The position numbers and the translations under genes are program-made. The notes below the pieces were generated by a model. That model worked only from the letters and a program-made list of their open reading frames with translations, had not been told where the DNA came from and made no database searches. A DNA stretch of 64,000 nucleotides from Diphasiastrum complanatum (taxonomy: Eukaryota; Streptophyta; Lycopodiopsida; Lycopodiales; Lycopodiaceae). Below are positions 11,850 through 26,300 of this stretch, in pieces (positions within the stretch are counted from its first letter, which is position 1; every line of letters begins with the position of its first letter). The stretch covers positions 17,541,921-17,605,920 of the forward strand of contig CM055092.1 in the NCBI GenBank assembly GCA_029204225.1. The letters run 5' to 3'.

Positions 11850-12167
11850 GCTTGTATTTACATGAAACGACCAGCTTTCAATAGCAATGTCCATCGTATT
11901 CAATTCTAAAACTATTTCATTTCACTATTTTCTTGCTTCCAGCTTAAATTTATTCTGATTTACATTCTAACCTTTTTTTATCTGTGTAGCACTTTATTAC
12001 AATTAGCCGACTATTTTTTCTGTTCATCCACTTGTTTCAGAATTCTGCATTAACCAAAAAATTTTACTTTTTTACTTTTACCAACCATTTTCATCCACCA
12101 CCGTCCCAACCACTCTCTGTGCAGGGAGGATAGGCAAGTAGTATTATCATACTACTTTGTACTGACC

Positions 12168-13230
12168 ATGGATACCAGAAATTTTAATGAGCGATATGTT
12201 CCAGAACCGCACCTTCTGAATGAACAGCCGGAATCAAGTCAACGGACAAGACTACAATTAAGATCTGTCATACATGATCCAAGGAATAGAGCTAATCATT
12301 ACGAAGCAAGATATGTGTTGATGGAAGAACGGATCCTCATCGATTTATTCAAATCTTTGAGAATGCTTGTGAAGTATATGAAAATTCTTCACATGAAAGC
12401 ATGGCCCAACTCTTCTCCATGACCTTGCTAGGTATTGCTTGAGATTGGTTTTTCAACCTTGACCGAGATGAACGTAATGAGTGGGAAGTCTTGAAAGAAG
12501 ATTTCATTAAACAATTCAAACCCGATAGATTATTAGATAGTCCTTTTGTATGATTAAGTCAAATCAAAATGAAATAAAAAGAAAAGGAAAGGGACTATAT
12601 TGAGAGATTTAAATGTCTTCGTGGACACATCCAAGAAGGATTAACTGAAAAGATGTTAATCACTTGGTTCGTAGTTGGTCTTCCAAAAAGGATTCGACGT
12701 GAGCTTAAACTTGTTGATGATTATCGCAACTGAAGCAAGTCATGTTAGAAGCTATAAGAGAAGAGGACGAAGAATCGGATGATGAGAATCATCACTTTGA
12801 TAACCGCCAAGAAAATTTAAAAGAATGAAGAGAACGTCCTGTTGAAGGGATTATTGAACAAAGACTAACTGGAAGATCACGCACTGTGGATATGCGAGAT
12901 GAGATCAAAATAATAATCAAAATCCATAAGACTCAGTTAGATGAGATCCAAAGAGCCTTAAAAGATTTTCAAACCCAGAATACATACCTAAGGCGAGAGG
13001 GCATGTGGTTTTCCATCTGTAGGGGAAACCACACTGGGAATGAATGTCCAAATACGGGTCCAACACACTATCAATCTAGATGTGTGTTCTGTAATTGACC
13101 TGATCATGAATCTTTTAAGTGCCCCTACAATCTGGTTAATCAATCCAAACAACAACAGAGACCACCAAATTCTACGTATCAATTACGTGTGCAACAGCCA
13201 CAAGAAGTAGCTGGTACAACACAAAACTAA
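12168..13230 (+). pseudogene. Gypsy-type gag with zinc-knuckle region, several stops and frameshifts
   Basis: The frame starts MDTRNFNERYVPEPHL at 12168, breaks near 12330-12420 and resumes in another frame as a Retrotrans_gag-type capsid: WFFNLDRDERNEWEVLKEDF, then IKQFKPDRL and ERDYIERFKCLRGHIQEGL. Several in-frame stops follow. At 12886-13098 a further frame carries a coiled Lys/Gln-rich stretch and then CVFC...PDHESFKC, a CCHC knuckle interrupted by a stop, preceded by a degenerate first knuckle (ICRGNHTGNEC). No protease or polymerase follows; the sequence passes into a tandem repeat at 13375. The primer site at 11832 lies upstream on the same strand. It is a truncated LTR element. Confidence 0.75.
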
Positions 13231-13374
13231 AAGAAAGTAGTAGTCATACAAAGAGCTATTAGATTTCTTATGCTCAGCCTTAAACAAATCGTTCAAGTAA
13301 TGAGCATCCTAAAAACTAAAGGCTGACTACATGTTTTTGGAGCTTCAACCTTTTTCCTTTGAGATTTTTTTGCC

Positions 13375-13640
13375 TTTACCATTTTAAGGCACTTCGCCTT
13401 TTTCGTCTTTTTGCCTCTTCGTGAAAAAGGAGACATAGCAGTCAGAATGCCTTAGAAACCATTTTTAGGGCATTTTCGCCTTTTTCTGCCTTTTTTGCCC
13501 CTTCGCGAAAAAGGAGACACACAGGCCAGAATGACTTAGAATCAATCTAAAGGCACCTTTGCCTTTTTTGCCTTTTTCTCCCCTTTGCAAAAAGGAGACA
13601 CAAATGCTAGAATGACTTAGAATTAATTTAAAGGTACCTT
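13375..13640. repeat. Three tandem copies of a roughly 90-100 bp unit (GCCTTTTT...AAAAAGGAGACA)
   Basis: The phrase CTTCGCGAAAAAGGAGACA...AGAATGACTTAGAA occurs three times with substitutions (about 13425, 13502, 13571). Each is preceded by a TTTGCCTTTTT run, so each unit contains a potential stem GCCTTTTT/AAAAAGG(C). It begins just after the gag relic. Confidence 0.8.
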
Positions 13641-13649
13641 CGTCTTTAG

Positions 13650-16600
13650 CAACAATATCAAACTAACAAATGATGAGATGACAGATCTGGGAGAGACACA
13701 TTACTGTCTCAGGATTCAAATCTACAGAGACAGAAGTAAAAGGCTTCTCTACATTACTTAGCAAAGGTATATCCACAATTTGTTAGTAAATTTGAATTTA
13801 TTGAACTGCAAGATTATGCATAATCCCATGGACCCATGTTTGAAGTTATCAAAAAATACTATTGAAAAAAATCACAAGCTATATGCAAAAGCTAGAATCT
13901 TGATATAAATTCTAATAGAATGCTTCTTTCACAACCATGTGCAATTTTTGTCTCCAACTTCCAATACGTATATTAAAAACTCGGCCTAATCCAAGTGATT
14001 TTCCCTAAAATGAGATTAAGATCACAAAGATCCACTTTCTACACTTTAAAATATTTGATTTGAGATAGAAACCACTCCAACTCTACATAGAATTGATGGC
14101 TCTCTCAAATACTCCACGAGATTTAGCAAAACCTCCAAATTTAGACTTCAACAAAGCTTTCATAGATCCAAAAACCTGCTTAATGGATCAATAGGATCTA
14201 GAGGTAAACTTGGTTGCATATCTAGTTCATCAATATAACATGCTAGAACATGGAAATGCATACAAATCTCATTAAGATTACTATGAAACAATATAGTACT
14301 ATCCCTGTCCGTACAAAAATATTAGTACATTGTCCTTCAAACATGTGAATTCAATAACAACAAGAAAATTAGCATTCTATACATTAGAAATCAAGATATC
14401 AAGAGGAGAAGAGCTAGAAGAAGACAATAAATAGCATAGAAGATGAATATTCTCCAAATGAAGAGAGAATTCTTGAATACATTATGCTTGTTGGTACAGC
14501 TATTTATAACATCAAATGTGTTATTTGGCCACTTGCCCTAAGATAGTAGTTTCTAGGTACTTCACCAAAAACCTAGATTTTCATGACTAGATGCAATGTA
14601 TCTCAACTAGCCAATAAAATTGGGTCTAAATCCGAACTCATCAACTTATCTACTTGCTAAAAACAGTAAGGACACTATTTTCAGTCCTTATTGACATAAA
14701 TAAATGTATCTCTAAGTTGACAATTTACTTTGGCCTCCAAATTTCCAAATTAGACAACTTAACTAGTTGATAATTTTTCACACATGACACTTATGTAAAA
14801 CATGTTCTGCTTTTGAGAGATGATTTGTGAGCTTGATGAATCGATGAAAAAGACCACTTAGGTAAGGTTGTGGATGTGTTGTCACAAGGGATTACTATAG
14901 AATGATCGAATGATCTAGTGAGATCAAGTGATAACTTTTTCGTTTTATTTTTTTGACTGTTGCTCATGGTTCACAATTATGTAGATTGGAGATAAGGAGA
15001 AGTGGAACAAGAAAACAAGGGCATATCCTTGTTAATTGCAAGATGCATTGTCTTGTAAGACCTATTACTATTTAGGGTAAGGAATCAAATTCTTCATGAT
15101 TTTTTAAGCTAATCTTGATATGTAGGGAATGGATAGTATCTCAAGTCTAAAGAGGCCTTGGAAAATGAACCAAAGTTTAAACTCAAGGACAATCTTTTTT
15201 CAATAAAAGACATCTCCTTATGGATGATAGAGCATAAACAAAATCCCCAAGATGATAGACGCCTAAATAAGAAAGGTCTTGCCACTGCGCCATACGAAGA
15301 GACTAAGTATATTGCATGTTAATGAAAGTTTTGGACCAAAGGTGAAGGTACACAATATACATCAAGTGGGTAAAAAATTTGATCACGCATGCAAAGTTGA
15401 AAGATGAGGGGTCCCATTTGACCATTTTCATGCAAAAACTATCTGCAAACCAAACAAAATTTTATTTCTTCAAAATAACAATGCTGAAAGAGACATCCAA
15501 AGAAATTCTAACTAAGCTTCAAATTTAAACTCAATAGTCTAAGAGTGGTCATTTCCTTTTTTCACCTCAGTGAAGTAGTCATATCGTATACATAACACAA
15601 TAAAATTGCATATCCTAACTTTACACTAAAATTGACCTAAAACCGAGTTTGTTGACTTGAGCTTTATAACTCGTAAAAGTAAAAGGTACCATCAAATTCT
15701 ATAAACATACATTAACAAATAACAAAATATGGCTTGGAAAATGAAATAGAACGTCACTAACTTGGAACATATTTTGATTTTCATGAATTCTTTCTTTGAA
15801 CTCCTATTTATGAGATTTTTTCCTCTTTATGAGATTTTATGTCATTTGCAATGGAGAGAAGAGAACAAGGCAATAACAACTAGCTAGCCGACAACAGTAA
15901 ATGTCCACAACTAGTGAGGAAATTTGTTGAAAATCAAAGGATCCAGAATGACACTAATTTGAGGTCCATAGGAAGAAAAGAGCAAGGTCAAAATAGCTTT
16001 GTAGCCTAAAAAGAAATGCATATGATTCAATAGACTAAATTGAAAATTAGTGGAAAAAAAAAAAGTAGAAGCATATGATAATATGCTCAAGCCTTTATGA
16101 GGAGACGAGGGCTTTGGAGGCACTATTAGTTGCCCATGAATCTCTTGAGGGTGGATTGGATGCCAAAGAAGGTGCTCAATGTTAAAGGGTGGAAGAGCAT
16201 GTGGAATATCAAAGAACTTCTAGCCACTATAGGCCAATTACTGAGTTAGCATACTCATTTGTTGAAACAATTTCATCCATGTTCATAAAAGGACAAAAGG
16301 ATATAACACAATAATATGCAAATTTCGACATATACGAGAAAAACCAATATGCAAATGTTATCCTCCAATAAGTGGAGAGTTAATTAAGGCTCATTTACTC
16401 TCCTTAAGCTCAGAACTTTGACTCCCCATCACTACACAAATGAAGACATACAAGAGATAATAATGCGCAATTGTTAGCCAAGGCAATGGAACTCATATAG
16501 ACTTGCTAGGAAATGAACAAATTCAATACAAGTCACAAAAATAAAAGTTGGATGGTGCTATCATCATGGTTATTCACAAACAAAAGAAGTAATAGACAAT

Positions 16601-17400
16601 AAAAGTAGGCATGAGACTTCAATGAAAAAAATAAAAAGACTTTGCTTCAAGCCACACACAAAAACACTCTGATATATTGATTATTTAACCATTACAAAAT
16701 TTGAGGGGCAAAATTAAGAAGCCCTTGAGCAACGAGTCATTATCATAAGTTCATCTAATTCATGTTTTGATTTTAAGATGTTGGTACATCATATTGCAAA
16801 CTGCCCAATACCAGACCCTTTCTGTAGGTTAGAAAAGCCACTTTGATTGATAGTAAAGAAAGAAACACCGCCAACAAGATAGTTGATATGGGAGAACAAA
16901 GGAATTGCTAAAAATGAGTTACATTAGTTGAAAAAAAAGAGGCAACCATCATATCCATAGTGACAAGGATAGTTACCTAAAGCTAAAAATGCAATGGAAG
17001 ACCAAGATGAAAAGATGAGCACTTGATATTGTTACTTTTCAACAACAACAAAAAAAGACTACGAGTCCAGATCAAAGAGAGATCATTTGAGCATACAAAT
17101 TACCTAGTTCTAGGACTTTTAGAAGATCATCTTTTAATTTCAGATAAGATTGAGGAAAAAGATAAAATGGATATTGAAACGATAAAAAATTGAAGCCAGA
17201 TTGAAGACTTTGTATTCATTGTAAGTTACATTAACTCAAACTTGTGGGCTTGTATATATGTACACGTGTATATTTTTTCAAATTCAAAAGAAAATTACTA
17301 TATTACTCAATTTGCATATTGTGTTGTTTCCTAGCTTGTGATTTCTTTTCAAATGGAAAAAATTGAAGGTTTAGCATCTAATTACTTAAAGATGTCACAA
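13650..17400. other. AT-rich DNA without recognisable genes
   Basis: Only short frames without known domains. A few copia-like or LTR-like words occur but nothing could be supported. Confidence 0.5.
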
Positions 17401-17882
17401 CAAGGAATCATGCACCACCAATGATGAGATGTTTAGCTCATGAGAAATTCGCTAAATCAATTGCTATCTTTCACTAAAATATTGCTGTTAAACTAACTGA
17501 GAGCTAGCCACTTCATGTTTCTTTACTTGCTACAGGATTTCACACATAATTTTTATCTACAATATGCTCATTGTAACAATGTGTTTTGATAATAATTTCA
17601 TCTAAGCACCTTCATAATCGGCTGTATCTCTAAACTCCAAACAAGGAATCATGCACCACCAATGACAAGATGTTTAGCTCATGAGAAATTCGCTAAATCA
17701 ATTGCTATCTTTTACTAAAATATTGCTGTTAAACTAACTGAGAGTTAACCACTTCATGTTTCTTTACTTGCTACAGGATTTCACACATAATTTTTATCTA
17801 CAATATGCTCATTGTAACAATGTGTTTTGATAATAATTTCATCTAAGCTCCTTCATAATCGGCTGTATCTCCAAACTCCAAA
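17401..17882. repeat. Two-copy direct tandem duplication, period 241 bp
   Basis: The sequence beginning CAAGGAATCATGCACCACCA at 17401 repeats from 17642, with only a few substitutions through the shared CGGCTGTATCTC-AAACTCCAAA end. The high similarity indicates a recent local duplication. Confidence 0.95.
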
Positions 17883-19102
17883 AAAGGCAATTTTCTGAAT
17901 TCACCATCAACCAGGGGAAAGGATGGGAGGATAGCCTCAAAGGCTTTGAGGGCCTAATCGACTAGCCTCCCATTAACCCACTCAAGTTTAATTTGAAACC
18001 TTGAAAGACTGCACTATCCACATGTAAGCTGGTGTGTATGACATTTTACAAGTCCAGATTATCCCTAGTTGTTGAGATACTCTCTACAGTTCATCTTTCA
18101 GCAGCTCATTTGTGTTCCATTGGTCGTGATTGGACTATGAATCATGACCTATCCGATGGTAAGAGTGGAACTATACAAGGATGAGTTTGTCATCTCTACT
18201 TTTTCATCTGGCTGAAACTAAATCTCTCAAATTAAAGCAGAATAATGTGTTGTTTGTTTCCCATAAATTATGATATTGCTCTTGTCAAACAAGGACAAAC
18301 TTAATTTCCTTTTATTATTCTGTACTTTCTTTTGAAGAATGCCTTTTTGTGCTCAATTGCATGGTTGGACTCAAACATACAAGTCAGTGTGCATAATTGC
18401 AAGAAAGGTATGTTTTTTTACCACTACTGACTTAAACTGAAGCTGACAATCGCTGCAGTGATGTATTGCTACTTTTCCATAGATTATTCAATTAATGCTT
18501 TTATGGAAGCATCACGCCAACAAACTTAGATCTCATATTCATAGAAGAACAAGATGGGAAGTAATAAACTGACAACTAATAATTGTCCCAGAAAGACGAG
18601 ATCTATAACAGAATGTTTCACCCCGGAACTTGCTTCCTTATCCTGATCACATTCCACTGAAAGAATTTCTGGCTCTTTATTCTGCCTCTACAACTCACAC
18701 CAGAGTTTCCAAGATAAAAGCTTTGTGTTTTATAGATAAGCTGGTGCCTGCATATCCATTGTTTATCTGGCTTTAACTGAAGCTCTTAAATTACACCAAA
18801 GAGTATTGTTGCTTTCCATACACTGCCTTGTATTGTCCTTGTCTTAGGTCAGTATACCTTCCATGTTTTCTAATGTGGGCAAATCTTGAGAGTAGACATT
18901 GGAAGAAGGCGAATAAAAAACTTGAATCTACATAAATGAGTAAACTGGGACCTTCAGAAGAATCGCCATGCCTAGACTAGGTTTTCATGGTGATAAAAAA
19001 GCAGTTAACTTAATGCCCCATTACTTCCTCTCAAGATGCATTCCTCAGAATAAATTACAGCTCAATAGAAATATGTTTTGTATGGTCAAATGCACAGACG
19101 GG

Positions 19103-19105
<3 letters not shown>
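17883..19105. other. Unassigned DNA downstream of the TOL gene
   Basis: No gene recognised. It lies 3' of the minus-strand TOL gene and may include distal 3' UTR or flank. Confidence 0.4.
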
Positions 19106-19178
<73 letters not shown>

Positions 19179-19184
19179 CAGAGA
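19106..19184. repeat. (GA)n microsatellite
   Basis: GA dinucleotides with two G insertions near the ends, about 200 bases downstream of the TOL stop codon on the minus strand. Confidence 0.95.
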
Positions 19185-19376
19185 GGCCTAACAATAACCA
19201 ATATCACCCACTGTTCCAAAATTTGCCTAGCTTTACAGCAAGATATTCAGTTATACAAATCCGTAAGAATGATTAATTTTGTTCTAAGATTGCAAAAGCA
19301 TGTAACAAGAACTCTTCCAGAGATTAAACAGCTCCAAAGATTTCATCTTGCTTGTGCTCGGTCTAGTTTAATCATT

Positions 19377-20388
19377 TCAGATTTCTGTGGGTTTGATACT
19401 GGAGGCTAACTTCTGGAGATCCACCAAATCTTTGAACACTTTATCAGGGTGATTCACTGGTTTTGACGGTGTCAAAGGTAGTGTTTGTGTATAAGAAACC
19501 AGTAATTGGTGACTGAATTTCTCTGAAGATTGTCCAGTTCGTCGAACACACTCGCTACCATTCTGGAGTGAATTGGCCTGAGGCTGCTGAACTATCATAT
19601 TTTGTTGGGAACCTCCTGAGTATAATCGCAGTGATTGATCGAAGGTCATTGTGTTCTGTTGAGAATATAACTGCACCTCAGAAAAGCTGACTGGCATAAG
19701 AGCATCACCACGTAACATAGCTCTCTGCTCGGGATTTAGTAGCTGTGGTACAGGGTCACTCCATGGAGCAGGAGGATATGCAACCTGCTGTGGTGGCAAC
19801 TGTATGTGGGGGCTCTGTAACCCAGGACTTGAGACAAGTGCAATCCGTTCGGAAGAGATAGGTTGCCGACCTGGCATGCCCCAAGATGCTGCATAAATAT
19901 TTGTTACAGGTTGAATGAATGACTGGCCAAGAATGCTTGTTTGATGCAATTTATAAGGCTGTTGAGGGAGAGCCTCTGATGAAGTCAATGAACTTCCATT
20001 TGAAGAGGAATACTGTTGTAGGTTTCCATTCACAGAGGGATGTTGTTGAGAACTCTGCTGTTGATCAGATAGACCAAAAGGGTACTGCAAAGAAGACAAT
20101 GTTTCTACAGGGCTGGATACAAAACGGTTTCCAGCTTCTGGAACAGGTGAATAGACAACAAGCTCACCAATTGATTGCGCCACCAATGCAGATGTGGCAG
20201 GTGTGGGTGTAGCCTTATCTTCAAAAGCATCACCACTCAGCAAATCCATGGGTCGCTGACTTTCAGTGGAAAGAGAACTTTTGGAACTATTAGCTTGAAA
20301 AGGGGCTGGAAGAGCTAACCAAGCACTTTGTTTATTTATTATTGGACTGCTAGATGCTTGCCCTTCCTGAATCAAGAAATTTGAGGAT
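19377..20388 (-). CDS. TOL last exon: disordered C-terminal tail
   Basis: 1012 bases including the TGA stop, acceptor GGGTTTCAG. The tail is rich in Gln, Ser and Pro, has MDLLSGDAFED (a DLL-type motif of trafficking adaptors) and ends in a conserved-looking VFKDLVDLQKLASSIK segment. Confidence 0.88.
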
Positions 20389-23300
20389 CTGAAACCCAAG
20401 GGTGAAACCTTAGCTCATCTGCAATAGTTGTAGGAGCATTCTTCTATGAATGATTGTTTGGGCTACAAAATTATACCAGTTCTTGCAATACAAGGGTTTG
20501 AATACATGAAAGATAAGCATGGCATTGGCATCCTTTCACTTGGTAAACATTTAAGACTTGCCAACGTTTTATTCAAGCATCTCCACGCACAACTTTAACC
20601 ACAAACAATCTTTGGTCAACCAGTACATTCTTGTGATAGAAACCTTCTAAATACGTACTTGCTTTTAATTAAGTACATAACTAAGCATCCAGAAAATCCT
20701 ATATTTATAAGAATCAAAATAGGATATATGCGATATTGTGTGATTTAGCTTGTTGAATTACGTGTATAAAAGAAGCACTTCCCCACATTTCTAGGCGCGT
20801 CACCTGGAAAGTAGCACAAACTGCTGTATCGAAATACTCTACCAGACAGGAATGGAAAAACATAGTGATCGATACCAACGTAGTGGGACACGAGCAAATA
20901 AGAATGTCATCTAGAGAAGAATTAAGCCATGTAACTATATCTGATTGAGCTTGTTAAAAACAAACGCCCCCCATAAAAACACAAACCAACACTAATATTC
21001 AAAGTACTGTGTAAGTGGAAATTTTGAAATGTCACTCTCCTAACACCAACGATTCTGGCTGGGGTGGAGAGTAAGGCTGCTACACAAGGCTGAAGAGTTA
21101 ACGAGAGTTGAGAAAGATTTCATGCTCCCAACAGTTAACTACTCTAACTCAAATATCCCTGGGAAGTAACTCTCACAGCCTGGTAAGCAAGTGGATCTAA
21201 CTCAGATACAAGCACATACCAGCCTGCGAAGATTATTTCCCAGAAAATCTCAAAATTTGGCCAAAAAACCCCAAAAGAAATGCAGTTTTTTCAATATTTT
21301 TTAAGTTTCCTAACAGTGAAATCACTTCTCAACCAAACTAATGTAAGAATATAGTTGGCTTTTTCATGATCACACACTTCATGCATATACACATTCAGAT
21401 GCTAAGGAAAACTGGTGACAAATACTTGGCAGGGGACTACACACATATATATAGCATCCGAGGCAAACTACCTCACCTGTCTTTTCTACCATCCGTCTTG
21501 AGGTCAAAAGCAGCAAACTGGTCACTTGAACCTGGCAAAAGCTCTTCCATGGGTAGAGTTCCCGAGAGAATAGCATCATGTTTAGCAAGGACCTGCTGTA
21601 AATCATTGTTCAACACCAGGACTTGCTGAAGTAACTTCTCATCGCTGCACAAATAACGCATTGCAACGAAGTCCATAACTTTTCTTCAAGATTTCACATG
21701 TCAGGACTATTTTCCCATAAAGATATAAATACACTGAAAACCTTTTTATGCAATCCAAATACATACAATTCACAGGATGGATGAACATATAGTCTTCACT
21801 AGCACAACATGCCACTAGAAGTTACTAAATCTCCACCTTGAAGTAGGTTTATGCTGATTCTTTATCTTTGAAACTTACGATTAGCATCTACTGTCAATAT
21901 GACATTATGGTACTTACATTGTGATATTCACAAGATGCTTCACCTGACTCTGAGTTGCACGACATTCTTCAACTAACTCCACAATGAGTTCATCCTTTAG
22001 AGCCTGCAAGGTGCACAGCCTTAGTTGTACCCAAAGGAGAGACCTTAATATTTATCCTCAGCACCCCAAGGAGAAACATATCAGTGCAGATTTGAATGTT
22101 GAATAAATCATCAAGTTCACAAAAATCCAGCAGCTTGAGTTAAATATTTGTGCACCCGTTAAACTTTTTTATGACAAATATGATTTACAAGCTGCAATTG
22201 CGCTCATGCCATCAGTGCCCAGTGGCAGCTTGCATTTATTATATGAAAATAAAGACCAAGGATATCTTATTTGTTCAAACATTTGAAAGCAATTGTAGAT
22301 ACAAGCCAAGGTTGGCAAACACTACTAGGCGCATCTGATACTAGTATTAAACAACATCCGTATAGAAAATGTGAGCAAAAAAGGATACCTCTAAATTGAT
22401 TGAGCAGATGCACCACAAGGAAACAGAATATATTAATCACACTTTCAGCAGACCTGTGAAGGCCCCTTCGAGTCCCACTAGATATCTACTGGACGCATTA
22501 CGTCCACATGAGTGACACAAGGCGACTTGCCACTTCAAGGATATCTAAATTTTAGACACCATCTCATCATATAGATCTCAGATATACATTGGAGTGTTTC
22601 GAGTATCGTCTTATGAGCCTTGTGCAGAGACAAGTATATCTTATAAAATTGCTACAGAGGATCATGTTTGTCAGCTCTGTACCCTGGGGGAGACTGAGAT
22701 CTAGGAGCATCCAATTATATCTGTCCTGTATACCATATCGACTGAGCAGAAGGTCAGTTTTTGCTCTTTTATCTTTTACATCAGAGATGAGTGCCACTGG
22801 TGGTACGAAGAATGTCCCATCAAGGACGCGATCTTTGCCAATGACATCCATATGGTGAGACCTATTCAGTCACACGTGATATCCTTGTCCTTCAGACAAC
22901 GTTCCATGGAGGAGCCAGCTCAGATGATGAGGACGATGCTGAATGTCCACAAAGACTCTTTGCAGGGATAGAGGACTTATGACAACATTGGCAGTTGCAA
23001 AGGATGCATCATATGACATAAAATGGGGGGCCAACAGGCCCATCAAGGTCATAAAGCCTTCCGATGATTCCAAATACACTCTCGTTTCTCAGACATCTTG
23101 ATCTGCCCCTTCTTCATCCAAGCTGCAAGAACAAACCTTCTCCACTCCATCTTTTGCTGAAAACTTTCGCACGTAAGATGTTTTTCAATGTTGCGAAAGT
23201 ATTGAAAGTATACAGAGGTATTAGCTATTTCTTATCTGTAAGCAAGGTGCTGACACACGTGGGTTCTATTGGTGCTTTCTTGCCTTTGCTCAAATTTCGA

Positions 23301-26300
23301 TTGAACTAAAGGATAGCTTTCCTATCCCTAGGGCACCCAACTCTAGCAATCCATACATGAAGTTTATTACCTACATTTCATGCACAGAGGAGGTGCAGAG
23401 ATTTGCATTTTAGGAATTTTCAGAGCTTCAGCTCTCATTTTGTGTGAAGCATGTGAAAATCATTGGGGAAGCTGAGAAGGCAGGAAAAGCTTGTAGACGC
23501 ATGAAAATTATGATGGCCAGTCTGACACATGAAGATGAACATGAAGCTAAGACAGGGTTTGCATACGAATCACATGGTATTTGCCAATTGTATGGAAGTG
23601 AAAGGTGCTTTCAAGCAACTAGTGGCGGCCCAGATCAGAATCTACTAATGTGGGCAGAGGCATCTGCCATCGAGAATGCCATTTTGGCATCATCATTTTA
23701 GGGAAACAAAAACATGTGGCGAACAGAAACAAAGATAAGGCTGAGAGCGCTATTTTAAGGCAGTTAGTCGTCTGAATGACTTTGTGCATGTTATTCATGC
23801 AAACCAGGGCAATTTTACATGGAGCAACTACATGTTTGGGGGGGCTAGGCCGGTACGGTGCACCTTCAAATGCTAACTCTGGTGTGTTGTATCCATAGTA
23901 CCCACGGTTCATGAACCATGGTACGGTTCATCATAAATAAATAATTAATTAAATGATGAACTAAAAATCAAAAGAAAATTAATTAATTGATTAATAACTA
24001 CACGGTTCACCACGGTTCTGGCCAAAAAAAATTTGAGAACCATACGGTTCACTGTACGGTTCTCAGAACCGTGGTGAACCGCCCACGGTTCATTAACTCT
24101 ATGGTTCTATCACATAAGCATCATCCTAGCCTATCCCTCCTCTCCTCTCATCTAAGTAGGCGATGTGGAGAAGGGAGACACCCCACTATGCTTGTTTGAA
24201 AGGATACAGTAGAAGGGAGGTACTTTGGGGCTTTCTTCTTGTGACACTATGAGGAGACCTTCTCATCTCTACAACTAGGTGGAGTTCATATACCTACCTT
24301 TTGGAGGCGTAGTTGGTAAGCCTGCATTACTTCTCTCCTTTTGTTTTCCTTATGAATTTCCCTAGCACTAGGTGTTGTTATTGCAATGGTTCATAGGAAT
24401 TAGAGCAAGAGGATCCCAACTCGAAGCTCTTGCATTGCATGTAGATATCAACATCATTGTGAAGGCTTGATTTAAAAATTGCAAGAGTCAATGCTCTCTT
24501 GGGGGTGTCAGCGTCTTTATCCTTGATGGACTGAGAAACCAGATTATTATTGCTTCCTACATCTCCTTCTCCTTGTCTCTCTTTTAAGCAATGCATGTCA
24601 ATCCTGTTATGTAGATCAATGTTTATGATAGTTTACGACTATATTCGTATGTCGTTTTTAGACAAGGGATGTAGATTGAGCTTTAGGACAAAAGAACTCG
24701 CTCTCACAATTGTACTATGATGGAGGGTGAGCTCAAAGTGCACAGATCCCTGCATGAGGTACTACATCCACCTATACTATGACATGTATCCTTCACTAAA
24801 AAATTCGATATCTCTTCCGTTCACAAATGTACTATGTTGAAGAGAGTGGCATAGATCTTTTAGCATCTTGTTGGCCTTTTTTCATGTTGGTATCTTTGCA
24901 TGCCTAATGGACCACAATCTAACTATCTACCAACTTGATTGGGATTGCATGGCGGTGTCTCCGCCCCATGATGTAGCTCAGGGGTGATGCATGCAATCAC
25001 GCATGTGTATAAGTGTACAATTTGATTGCTCTATGACAGCATCACTCATGACGACAACATCACAACATCTTATTTGACATTCCTCTCCCATCAGCTCGAA
25101 GGGTATCTTCATCATCATCACCACTAGCAGCCTCTACCATCATATCTTTCTTCAGCGGGTTAATGGGATGATAGCAATTGATTATATAGTTACTTTGGGT
25201 TATGCAGTTACTTCTTCATGGATTTTATATTGTTATTTTTGAGACGTACTTACGTGCTCTAGTGATCGAACACATTTGAAGTGTATTTTTTTCGTTTCTT
25301 ATGTTCATTTTGGTATTTCAAAGACATTAATAAAACCTTGTTTCTCTCTTTCAAAAGCTAGCAACAATCTAAACATAATGACCTGTTTTCATCACCATGG
25401 AAAAACAGCTTTCAGATGTCAACTCTTTATTTCTTATGGAGTCCATCTATTAATAGCATTTGGCAATGCCATCTACAATAAGTTGGTTAAATTTGAGTGT
25501 ACAAACTTCAAGAGTCCAATCTAGTCATCTACTTCTGTGTCTTTCACTTGAATCAATGTGAATAACTACCAAGTATTAGACTATAGAGAGTTCTATAACA
25601 TGAAAATAACTGAACAAGGACTAAATACTTTTACTGAATGACCTAAAATTATCCCCAAAAAAGTACCAAAGAACTCAAATAAGGTCAATGCAAAGAGAAA
25701 GTTGAACTCTTACAAGCCTATCATGAGGATTCACAGCATTTAACAGCTCAGTAAGGACCTCCAACCCACGATGTGCAGTCTCAATGTCTGCCAAGCTTTA
25801 GTTCAACAAGTAAAACAAGTCACAGGCTGGCACCAATACACGATTGTCAAAATAAGAAAGATTAAAAATGACAACGATGATTATGTCTGAGAAAACAAGG
25901 GATTCATAATTGCTTGATCGCATCCTCTGCAATTTCAACTTTTCAGTAAGAATTTATTCAAAAGTTGGACAGAAATTCAGAATATCTTCAAAAAATTGCT
26001 TTGGAAGAACAAAACTAGTTACAAGGCAAATTATACAATGAAGAGGCTCATATAGTCAAAATATCTGTTCTACATGAAAAAGAATCTGCTTCATGTTTTG
26101 CTAGATTTATTTGTGTCCCAGGCGGGCGGGCAAAAAACTAAAATCCACCCCTTGAAGAAATTCAAAAACTAGTCTAGTAAGATTTGGAACCAAAACTAGA
26201 ACCCATGGCCTCCACAAAAAGTGAAGACTAAAACCAGTGTTATACACATTTCTACTAGGGGGTAACCCAACTGGGTTTTCTTAAATGAGAACCAACTTAA

